From CAZDDI01 sp964504195 (lineage in GTDB: Bacteria > Chloroflexota > Anaerolineae > B4-G1 > SLSP01): a stretch of 60,567 bases of DNA. The notes under the pieces were generated by a model. That model worked only from the letters and a program-made list of their open reading frames with translations. It ran no database searches and had not been told where the DNA came from. The first letter of the stretch is position 1, and the number at the start of each line of letters is the position of its first letter. Shown piece after piece: positions 42,293 through 49,142 of this stretch. The translations under genes and the position numbers were made by a program. The DNA lies in NCBI GenBank assembly GCA_964504195.1, contig CAZDDI010000021.1:1-60567 (forward strand). The letters are read 5' to 3'.

Positions 42293-42738
42293 CTGGAAGC
42301 TGGTTGCTCAAGTAACTATCCGAAAATTCCGCCGGTGGCTGAGCTTGTCGAAGCCCGCTGCCTTTATGAAATTTTGGATCAATGTCATTAAATTTAGGAC
42401 ATAGACCTAGCAGGTTTCAAGACCTTTAGACTACAAAGCGTCGTTATTCACTGGTAAAATACTACCCTACCCAATTTGGGCAAAACCTGCCAGGTCCTAA
42501 CTTAACTCAAGTTGTCACCTGGGCTAATTCTGAGATTTAGGACACGGATTTTACGGATTACACGGATTTTTTTTCTGATTCTTATCCCTAAAATCTGTGC
42601 GAATCCGTGTCCTATAAAGGTTCTGGCGAACAGGTAGCAACTTGGGTCAACTTAATGACATTGAATTTTGGATAGATTCCAAATGGTAAAACTCGTTTTC
42701 TCGTCTTTACGCTGACTCGTTCACTTGAGATTTGAGAT
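42293..42738. other. Repeat-rich gap before the DNA methyltransferase
   Basis: There is no gene in 446 bases. It holds a REP-like copy (42323-42355). It also holds a large hairpin made of 'acacggatt' words: TAGGACACGGATT (42538-42550) with its complement at 42602-42614. 'aatgtcattaaattt' near 42382 is mirrored by 'taatgacattgaatttt' near 42653, giving a nested palindrome. A three-fold 'gagattt' tandem (42727-42747) runs into the next gene. Confidence 0.6.
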
Positions 42739-43710
42739 TTGAGATTTGAATCCCGCTTCTACAACCAGGATTTCATCGCCGGCAGCCGCGAGCAGCTGCC
42801 CGATGCGTGCGTGGATCTTATCGTTACTGATCCACCCTACGGCATCGCCGGCGATACGCTCCACAAGCACTACAACCGCGATGAAGCCTTTGTCGTGGAT
42901 GGTTACGTCGAAGTGCCGGCGGCGGAGTACGGCGACTTCAGCCACAGGTGGATTACTGAAGCGGCGCGCATCCTTAAGCCCCATGGCGCGCTCTACATCG
43001 TCTCCGGCTACACGCACCTGTATCATGTGCTGAATGCTCTGCGCACCACCGATCTGGAAGAGATTAACCACATCATCTGGAAGTACAATTTTGGTGTGTA
43101 TACATCCACCAAATACGTCTCGTCGCACTATCACATCCTCTACTACGAGAAACCCGGCCCTGGCAAACGCACCTTTAACCTGGAATGCCGCTACGGGCTA
43201 GGCGAGAAGGATGGGGCGGATGGCTCGCTCAATTACCAGGATCGAGAGGATGTGTGGATCATTCCCCGCGAATACAAGCCGGGGCAGGTGAAGAACAAAA
43301 ACGAGCTACCTACCGCGCTGTTGGTGAAGATGTTGCAATATAGCAGCCAGCCCGGAGATTTGGTGTGCGACCCGTTTATGGGTGGCGGCTCCACGGCGCG
43401 GGTCGCCATCGGCCTGAACCGGCGTTTTGTAGGGTTCGAGATTTCGCCCGCTATCTTCGCGGCGCGCGTGCCGGGCCTGCGCGTGCTCGAACCGGGACAT
43501 CTGCTTACCACGCTGCGTGAGCCGCAGGCGCGCGGCCCGCGCAATCAGGGCCTGCCCTGGGATGAGGCCGAAATAGCCGTGTGCCTGGCGCGCTATGCGG
43601 CACTCCGCGCCGAAGGTTGCACCAAAAAGGCCGCCATCGCTGCGCTCTCAGAGGAACTGGGGCGTGGGCGCTGGGCGCTCGAGCGGATTTTGAAGCGACA
43701 TACCGGATAG
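42739..43710 (+). CDS. Beta-class adenine/cytosine-N DNA methyltransferase (orphan)
   Basis: This AdoMet-dependent DNA methylase (N6-adenine or N4-cytosine) has 323 residues. Motif IV DPPYG is near residue 31, and motif I, 'DPFMGGGSTARVAIGLNRRFVGFEI', is near residue 214; that order defines the beta class (CcrM-like). A helical C-terminal tail ('EIAVCLARYAALRAEGCTKKAAIAALSEELG') could be the extra DNA contact. No endonuclease is recognisable next door. The only possible start is TTG at 42739, inside the 'gagattt' tandem repeat and right after an in-frame TGA, with no ribosome site. The catalytic core looks complete, but the true N-terminus may have been replaced by repeat sequence. Confidence 0.85.
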   Translation: MRFESRFYNQDFIAGSREQLPDACVDLIVTDPPYGIAGDTLHKHYNRDEAFVVDGYVEVPAAEYGDFSHRWITEAARILKPHGALYIVSGYTHLYHVLNALRTTDLEEINHIIWKYNFGVYTSTKYVSSHYHILYYEKPGPGKRTFNLECRYGLGEKDGADGSLNYQDREDVWIIPREYKPGQVKNKNELPTALLVKMLQYSSQPGDLVCDPFMGGGSTARVAIGLNRRFVGFEISPAIFAARVPGLRVLEPGHLLTTLREPQARGPRNQGLPWDEAEIAVCLARYAALRAEGCTKKAAIAALSEELGRGRWALERILKRHTG

Positions 43711-43805
43711 CTCACGCAAAGCCGCTAAGTCGCAAGGGGATTTAAGATTTTTGCAGTGGCTAAGAATCGGTAAAATTTCTTGGCGTCTTTGCGCCTTAGC
43801 GTGAG
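43711..43805. repeat. Imperfect inverted repeat of 'caaag/cgctaag' words
   Basis: The arm CTCACGCAAAGCCGCTAAG (43711-43729) continues to 43736. It faces the imperfect complement 43779-43805 ending in CTTAGCGTGAG. It fills the gap between the methyltransferase and the next gene. Confidence 0.6.
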
Positions 43806-43819
43806 ACAAAAATTTACCT

Positions 43820-44782
43820 ATGCACAACCGCGATCACTTCACTCAAGCCTACCCCTGGCTCGTGCCGCACGCCGAGCCGGAAACGCTTATCATTGGCGAC
43901 GATCTCGACGCGGCCTTGAGCGCGGCGCTTTACTTGCACACGCATCCCCGCGCGCAACTGGTAGGCCTGTATCGTGGCTACGAGCGTATCGTATGCGCGG
44001 CGGATATACCCTGGGAGCAGGCGCTCGGCGCAGTTTGGCTGGATCTGGATATCTACGACGCACGTTGCCGCTCATTGGGGCATCACATCGTTCGACTTGC
44101 AGCGGGTGACCGGTTGCCTGGCTTCGCTAGCAGCTGCAACCTCAATGAGCATTACGGGCGCTCAGTGACACAAAACTTCCGCCAGAAGTACCCCTTAGGG
44201 ACGGTACATTTCCTGATGTGGCTCTACGGTGTGGAGATTCCCGCCCGCCGTGATGCTGATTTGCTGCTCTGGCTGGCTGATTCGACCTACATCAATGGGC
44301 AGACGGGCCGCTTCCGTGAGAATGTGGGCGCGTGGCTGCGTGGGTATTTTCCGCTGCCGTCGCTGTTGCAAACCTTCGCGGCGATTGATACCCTACCCTT
44401 TGAGGAGCGGATGCGTGACTTCCAGGCCCGTCTGAGTACGCAAGGTTTTGTGCCGGGGGCGGGACAGGCACGTTCACGGCACTTGGGGCTGAGCGGCTTC
44501 CAATGCCAGCCTGTACCGGAAGAGAACCCCGTGCTGGCGATGCGTAAGTTACTCATTTACATTGCCAATATTACCGGTTGGCGCTTCAATTTGCGGCAGA
44601 TTGAGGCGTTTCGCCCCCCATTGCAGGAGCGCGTGGGGACGCGACGCCGGTTAGCAGTAGCAGCACTACCCTCCGGCGGCCTGGATGCTTTCCTCGCGCG
44701 TGCGCAGGTATTTTCGTATGTGTTCACGCATCGGGATAAACTCAACTACACAACATTTGGAGGTAAAAGTGCGCTTACGTAG
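43820..44782 (+). CDS. Unrecognised protein with possible DHH-phosphoesterase-like N-terminus
   Basis: The 320-residue soluble protein is of unknown function. The N-terminal pattern LIIGDDLDAALSAALYL (about residue 22), then AVWLDLDI (about 72) and LGHHIVRL (about 87), then 'DADLLLWLADSTY' (about 152), resembles the spacing of DHH-superfamily motifs with some metal ligands changed (GHH for DHH). This likeness is by eye and weak. The C-terminal third ('MRKLLIYIANITGWRFNLRQIEAF') is helical. It follows the orphan methyltransferase by 110 bases and overlaps the next gene by 14 bases. If the likeness holds, it could be a nuclease partner of the methylase; it could equally be unrelated. Confidence 0.6.
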   Translation: MHNRDHFTQAYPWLVPHAEPETLIIGDDLDAALSAALYLHTHPRAQLVGLYRGYERIVCAADIPWEQALGAVWLDLDIYDARCRSLGHHIVRLAAGDRLPGFASSCNLNEHYGRSVTQNFRQKYPLGTVHFLMWLYGVEIPARRDADLLLWLADSTYINGQTGRFRENVGAWLRGYFPLPSLLQTFAAIDTLPFEERMRDFQARLSTQGFVPGAGQARSRHLGLSGFQCQPVPEENPVLAMRKLLIYIANITGWRFNLRQIEAFRPPLQERVGTRRRLAVAALPSGGLDAFLARAQVFSYVFTHRDKLNYTTFGGKSALT

Positions 44783-45164
44783 GTGGTATAAACGTGGATT
44801 GTATCTGGCCTTGTTGGCGATGTTGCTGTTGTGGGGCATTGGCTGTACGGCTTCCAAGATGCCGGAGGAGCAGTTGTTGGGTGAGTGGGTAGGGGTCTTT
44901 GAGGATGAGCCGCTCACAATGGTGTTTCTGGAAGATGGGTTGGTCGCCATTATTGAGTTTGGAGAAGAAACTTACGCTTTTTATGCGGTGGATTTTTCCT
45001 ATAGCCCGGCGCATCTCAATTTCCTCCTTGACGGGATACCGCTTGATACCATCATTGAGTTTGTGGATGATGATACTATGCGTTTTGAGAATAACCTTCC
45101 CTTTGAGCCACGTCCTACAGGTTTTTCCGAAACCGCAGAGACCATTACCCTGACACGCAAATGA
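44769..45164 (+). CDS. Small exported lipoprotein
   Basis: The product has 131 residues. The start is GTG at 44769, four bases after GGAGGT (44759-44764), inside the end of the previous gene. That start gives a textbook signal: basic RLRRWYKR, a hydrophobic stretch, and lipobox LWGIGC near residue 24. The longer frame from 44685 would bury the signal. The mature part (~107 residues) is acidic and strand-rich ('LLGEWVGVFEDEPLTMVF', 'TMRFENNLPFEPRP'), like lipocalin-type 'copper resistance/NlpE' or DUF4923-like small domains; I cannot name it. Confidence 0.7.
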   Translation: MRLRRWYKRGLYLALLAMLLLWGIGCTASKMPEEQLLGEWVGVFEDEPLTMVFLEDGLVAIIEFGEETYAFYAVDFSYSPAHLNFLLDGIPLDTIIEFVDDDTMRFENNLPFEPRPTGFSETAETITLTRK

Positions 45165-45205
45165 GGCGTGAAACGTAAAACGTGATGCGTGACAACGTGA
45201 TTGCC
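45165..45205. repeat. Intergenic 'acgtgatgcgtga' word repeat
   Basis: Tandem words 'gcgtgaaacgtaaa' and 'acgtgatgcgtgac' occur right after the lipoprotein stop. They are related to the perfect hairpin at 45722 and the hairpin near 47500. Confidence 0.5.
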
Positions 45206-45243
45206 CTTTTTGCTGACTCGCTGATTCGCACGGAGGTGACACA

Positions 45244-45717
45244 ATGGAATTTTTACTTATCATGGGGGGCTGCGCGCTGGTGTTTGGAGTGCTCTACATC
45301 GTTTTGACCATTCTCTCCCGGCGGCGGCGCGATAGTATATGGAACTGGCCTACGGTGGAGGGCCAGGTGGCGGAATCTGCGCTTTCTCCGCGCGAACCGC
45401 GCGATGGCGAAAAGCGCCCGCGCACCTATACGCCGGTGGTAACGTATATCTATACTGTTGAGGGGCAACCTTACACATCTCAGCGGCGCACCACTGCGCC
45501 GTACCCGCAGCGCACATTTACCGAGTTAACAAAGGCGGCGGCGGTGTTAGCTGCTTACCCGGCAGGCGGGGCGGTGACGGTGCATTACAATCCGCGCGCA
45601 CCGCAGTTTGCTGTGTTGGAACTTGCGCGCCCGGCCGGTTACCACGCTGAACTGTGGTTTGGTGTCTTCAACCTGGCGTTGGGCGCAGTGACCATTCTGT
45701 TGTATATGTTGTTGTGA
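45244..45717 (+). CDS. DUF3592 membrane protein
   Basis: The 157-residue protein has one helix at each end (about 3-24 and 136-156) and a soluble domain between them that matches DUF3592: 'WPTVEGQVAES', 'YTPVVTYIYTVEGQPYTSQR', 'YPAGGAVTVHYNPRAPQFAVLE'. The domain probably lies outside the membrane. Function unknown. GGAGGTGACACA precedes the ATG. Its stop is two bases before a perfect 18-bp hairpin shared with the convergent kinase gene. Confidence 0.85.
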   Translation: MEFLLIMGGCALVFGVLYIVLTILSRRRRDSIWNWPTVEGQVAESALSPREPRDGEKRPRTYTPVVTYIYTVEGQPYTSQRRTTAPYPQRTFTELTKAAAVLAAYPAGGAVTVHYNPRAPQFAVLELARPAGYHAELWFGVFNLALGAVTILLYMLL

Positions 45718-45721
45718 TAAT

Positions 45722-45763
45722 GTAAAACGTGATGCGTGATTCTCTTCACGCATCACGTTTTAC
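45722..45763. terminator. Perfect 18-bp hairpin, bidirectional terminator
   Basis: The arms 45722-45739 and 45746-45763 are perfectly complementary with a 6-base loop. The right arm contains the stop codon of the convergent FGGY kinase gene (45760-45762). Arms consist of the words 'aaaacgt' and 'gatgcgtga'. Confidence 0.75.
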
Positions 45764-47334
45764 ATCTCCCCCGCTTTCTTCGGATATCCGGTGATCTCCT
45801 GAATTTCCTCATATAGCGGCCTAAGCCGTGCGTACATCTGCTTGTAGACGCGCTTGTATAGCGCATCATAGAGCGTGTGGTTGGTGCAGTTAGGCTCGAA
45901 CACCTGTCCCAAGCGGGTCATCTCCGCGATGGCGGTTTTGAAATCGCGGTGCAACCCTAGCCCCACCGCCGCATCTATCGCCGCCCCCAATCCCGAAGTC
46001 TCGTAGGTGTGCGGGCGTGCAGCCGGTAGCCCGAAGATATCCGCTGTGAGCTGCATCGCCGCATTGCTCTGCGAACCACCGCCGGAGACGCGCAGCTCCG
46101 TGATGGGCGTATGACTGCGCCGCGCCATGCGCTCCATCCCTTCCCGCAGCGCGTAGGCCAGTCCTTCAAGGATGGCGCGATAGAGATGTGCCCGTGTATG
46201 TACATCGCCAAAGCCGATGATGGCGCCTTTAGCTTCCGGACCGGGATTTTTCAGCCCTGGCGACCAGTACGGTTGGAGCATCAACCCCATCGCGCCGGGC
46301 GGCGCGCCCTGCACGAGATGGTCGAAGAGCTCCTCTGGAATGACTCCGTGTTGCTCGGCCAACCGACGCTCCTCGTGCCCAAATTCCTGCTTGAACCAGC
46401 TCACCATCCAATAGCCCCGGTAAATCTGCAATTCCAGGCTATAAGCGCCCGGCACGGCGGCGGGGTAGGGCGGGATTAGCGGCGTGACTTCAATGTAGCG
46501 GGTTTGCGTCGTGTTGATGGTCGCAGTGGTGCCGTAGCTCAGGCAGCCAATGTGCGGCGCGAGCGCGCCGGAACCGATGACCTCACACGCTTTATCGGCG
46601 GCAGCAGCGATGAGTGGCAAGCCCTCCGGGAGGCCCGTCGCGGCGCTGGCCTCCGCTGTGATGCCGCCCAACTTGCCGGCTGGCGGCACGAGATCGGGCA
46701 GCTGCGCGCGGGTAATAGCCGGCATCGCTTGCCATTTCCAGTCCCAACGACTGGCCCACCGCAGTTTTTGGTAGTCGAAGGGGACATAGCCCACCTGTGC
46801 GCCTACCGAATCCACGAAGCGCCCGGTAAGCCGGTAAGTGAGGTAGCCGGAAAGAAATAGGAACTTGTGCGTTTTGGCCCACAGTTCGGGCTGCTGACGG
46901 CTGATCCAATTACTCTCCGCTTCTGCCTGGAAGTAGGCTACTGTTTCTGTCATCCCCACAAGCCGGAACGCCAGCCCCCATAGTCCGCGCACCGGCGGCA
47001 CGCCGGCGATGCGGCGTTGATCCATCCACACAATGGCTGGGCGCAAGGGCCGCCCTTTGCGGTCTACATTGATAAGCGTGGAACGTTGCGTGGTAAGCGC
47101 AACCCCGGCGATGCGCTCGCGCACTTCCGGGTGCTGCGCCCAGAGATCGTGACAGGCCTCACAGAGACGCTCCCAGTAATAATCGGCGTCCTGTTCCGCC
47201 CAGCTTGGTTGTGGGGCACGGTAAGCTTCAATATAAATCTGGCTTTTGGCGACTAGATTGCCTTGTAAATCGAACACCAGCGCGCGCACCGATTGCGTGC
47301 CATTGTCGAGTGCGAGAATCAAGTCTTGGGTCAT
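45760..47334 (-). CDS. FGGY-family carbohydrate kinase
   Basis: This 524-residue sugar or polyol kinase phosphorylates its substrate with ATP. The N-terminal phosphate-1 motif is ALDNGTQSVRALVFD, followed by 'LTTQRSTLINVDRKGRPLRPAIVWMDQR', the FGGY signature region 'RAILEGLAYALREGMERM', and the ATP motif 'RVSGGGSQSNAAMQLTADIFGLPA'. Substrate (xylulose, ribulose or related) cannot be read reliably; loops differ from E. coli XylB. ATG at 47334 follows CAGGAG; a thirteen-codon upstream extension lacks a site. It is alone on its strand and the nearby sugar transporter is 10 kb away. Confidence 0.9.
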   Translation of the reverse strand: MTQDLILALDNGTQSVRALVFDLQGNLVAKSQIYIEAYRAPQPSWAEQDADYYWERLCEACHDLWAQHPEVRERIAGVALTTQRSTLINVDRKGRPLRPAIVWMDQRRIAGVPPVRGLWGLAFRLVGMTETVAYFQAEAESNWISRQQPELWAKTHKFLFLSGYLTYRLTGRFVDSVGAQVGYVPFDYQKLRWASRWDWKWQAMPAITRAQLPDLVPPAGKLGGITAEASAATGLPEGLPLIAAAADKACEVIGSGALAPHIGCLSYGTTATINTTQTRYIEVTPLIPPYPAAVPGAYSLELQIYRGYWMVSWFKQEFGHEERRLAEQHGVIPEELFDHLVQGAPPGAMGLMLQPYWSPGLKNPGPEAKGAIIGFGDVHTRAHLYRAILEGLAYALREGMERMARRSHTPITELRVSGGGSQSNAAMQLTADIFGLPAARPHTYETSGLGAAIDAAVGLGLHRDFKTAIAEMTRLGQVFEPNCTNHTLYDALYKRVYKQMYARLRPLYEEIQEITGYPKKAGEM

Positions 47335-47830
47335 GGTAGCTCCTGATGGGTTGTTAGGGTAGGGCTTACGCATTTTACAGGTAGAACAGAGATTTCACCG
47401 CAGAGCACGCTGAGATTGCAGAGGTTTTTCAGATTTCCTTGGTGTCTTCGGCGGTTAAGAATTTCTTGCTGCGCAAGTCCCGTTATGGGTGTTTCGTGAA
47501 ACGTGGTGTGTTTTTCACATGTCACGCATCACATCTTACGTTTCACGAGTATACCATGGCTCGCTCTCTACGCCAATTTGACTTTGCCGGTTTTTGCACT
47601 ACAAATTGTGTAAGGGCCTATTCGAACGCCGGGTCTTGGCAGGCTCGACTGGCTGGCGGAATTTTTGGATTTTCTACCGTACACCTATAGATTTTTGCCA
47701 CGAATTTACTCGAATTTACTCGAAAACCATAAGAAAATTCGTCAAATTCGTGGCTAAAACCACGTGTACTTGGGAAATGTACGGGAGAAAATTTTTGGAT
47801 AGATTACGGCTAACATGGGAAGGTGAGCGA
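47335..47830. other. Repeat-rich gap upstream of the alpha/beta hydrolase
   Basis: There is no supported gene in 496 bases. Three word-based elements follow one another: 'caccgcagagcacgctgagattgcag' text at 47395-47425; a hairpin whose arms are CGTGAAACGT and ACGTTTCACG (about 47496-47548); and a hairpin made of 'cacgaattta/ctcgaattt' words, whose arm GCCACGAATTT (47697-47707) faces AAATTCGTGGC (47744-47754). Confidence 0.6.
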
Positions 47831-48652
47831 ATGGATGTTTTCTTGCAGCAATTTGTCTATAACCGCGCTGTGCCTTTAGATGTGCGTGAGTTGCGCCTTG
47901 ATAGGTGCGATGGCGTATTGACACGCACTTTAACTTACGCTACAGTTTTTGGTCACCGGCGGGCTGCCTACGTGGTGCGGCCTGTGGGCGAAGGCCCTTT
48001 TCCCCTGATCCTTTATGTTCACTGGTATGAACCATCTTCGCCGGATTCCCATCGCCAGCAATTTCTCAGCGAGGCGCAGGACATGGCCCGCCGGGGATGC
48101 AGTTCCCTCTTAGTGGAAACTCTCTGGTCAGATCGGGACTGGTTCATCAAGCGTACTCAGGCCGATGATTATCCACAGGCCATTCAGCAGGTGGTGGAAT
48201 TGCGTCAAGCGCTCGACTTGCTGCTGGCGCAACCTGGCGGTGATCCTGCCCGGTTGGCCTTTGTGGGGCATGATTTCGGCGCGATGTACGGTGCGTTGCT
48301 GGGCCGCGTGGATCCACGCCCTTCTTGCTATGTACTGATGGCCGGCGCGCCCTGTTTTTCTGATTGGTTCCTTTACTATCCCCGGTTGGAAGGCGTGGAG
48401 CGTGAGGCGTTCATTGCCAGTATGAAGCCGCTCGATCCGGTGACACACGTTGCGGCGTTATCTCCGGCCCCACTGTTGTTCCAGTTCGCCAATGACGACC
48501 CGCATGTGCCCTGCGAACGCGCCGAACTGTTCTTTTCCGCCGCTGTTGAGCCTAAAACCCTGCGCTGGTATGAGGCGGGGCACAGTCTCAATGCGCAAGC
48601 TGCCACCGAGCGCGTGGATTGGCTGACTGCTCAGCTCAACGTGCCACTTTAA
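47831..48652 (+). CDS. Alpha/beta hydrolase with Asp-type nucleophile elbow
   Basis: The 273-residue alpha/beta-hydrolase-fold protein is of dienelactone-hydrolase/acetyl-xylan-esterase-like build ('GPFPLILYVHWYEPSSPDSHRQ' is the oxyanion region). The nucleophile elbow reads G-H-D-F-G-A, with aspartate where esterases have serine, as in epoxide hydrolases and dehalogenases. The acid-like loop is 'FANDDPHVPCERAELFF' and the histidine is in EAGHSLN. ATG at 47831 follows GGGAAGGTGA; upstream frame sequence is repeat DNA and is discounted. The gap to the following TPR gene is 23 bases. Confidence 0.82.
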   Translation: MDVFLQQFVYNRAVPLDVRELRLDRCDGVLTRTLTYATVFGHRRAAYVVRPVGEGPFPLILYVHWYEPSSPDSHRQQFLSEAQDMARRGCSSLLVETLWSDRDWFIKRTQADDYPQAIQQVVELRQALDLLLAQPGGDPARLAFVGHDFGAMYGALLGRVDPRPSCYVLMAGAPCFSDWFLYYPRLEGVEREAFIASMKPLDPVTHVAALSPAPLLFQFANDDPHVPCERAELFFSAAVEPKTLRWYEAGHSLNAQAATERVDWLTAQLNVPL

Positions 48653-48675
48653 CCTAGAATTACCCGGAGGGTATT

Positions 48676-49098
48676 ATGGATTATCATGAGTATGTCTCAC
48701 AGGCTCAACAAGCTGCCAATCTGGTGGATGCCGGGCGGAATGAGGAAGCCATTCCTATTCTCGAAGCGCTGGTTGCCAGCGATTTGCCGCCGGTGGATAA
48801 AGCCATTATGTGTATGAATTTGGCGATTGTGCATACACACCTGCGGCAACCGGAGCAGGCGTTGATCTGGTACGCGTACGGCAGCGAGTACGAACGCACG
48901 CACGGCGCGTACTACGTCACTGAGCATTGGGCCGTCTATCTTACCCGCCTGGATCGCCACCTCGAAGCCCTCGCACTTTATGAGCAACTGTTGGACTCAC
49001 CAGATGTGCAGGCGCGCGACCTGGAGCGCATTGAAAACAACATCCAACGCTTGCAACAACTCGCGGGCGGCAAGTCGCAAGCCATAAGCAACAAGTAA
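48676..49098 (+). CDS. TPR-repeat protein
   Basis: The 140-residue helical protein has about three tetratricopeptide-like repeats: 'AANLVDAGRNEEAIPILEALV', 'CMNLAIVHTHLRQPEQALIWYAYGSEYER' and 'VYLTRLDRHLEALALYEQLL', each with the small/large residue pattern. It is a cytoplasmic adaptor candidate. GGAGGGTATT precedes the ATG. It sits between the hydrolase (23 bases) and the caspase-ATPase gene (44 bases), on the same strand, so it may scaffold the caspase protein, though it could belong to the hydrolase. Confidence 0.8.
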   Translation: MDYHEYVSQAQQAANLVDAGRNEEAIPILEALVASDLPPVDKAIMCMNLAIVHTHLRQPEQALIWYAYGSEYERTHGAYYVTEHWAVYLTRLDRHLEALALYEQLLDSPDVQARDLERIENNIQRLQQLAGGKSQAISNK

Positions 49099-49130
49099 CC
49101 AGCAACCAGTAACCAGTAACCAGCATCCAG
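49086..49130. repeat. Short tandem repeat 'aaccagt/c'
   Basis: About five heptamer-like copies (aagtaacc agcaacc agtaacc agtaacc agcatcc) run through the TPR stop codon and the gap before the caspase gene. Confidence 0.6.
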
Positions 49131-49142
49131 CCCGGAGTACAG

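Noticed and set aside
47594..47830. Longer form of the alpha/beta hydrolase
   Set aside because: The extension is made of intergenic repeat words and the good ribosome site is before 47831.
49086..49130. CRISPR-like array
   Set aside because: Units are only seven bases with no spacers. It is a simple tandem repeat.
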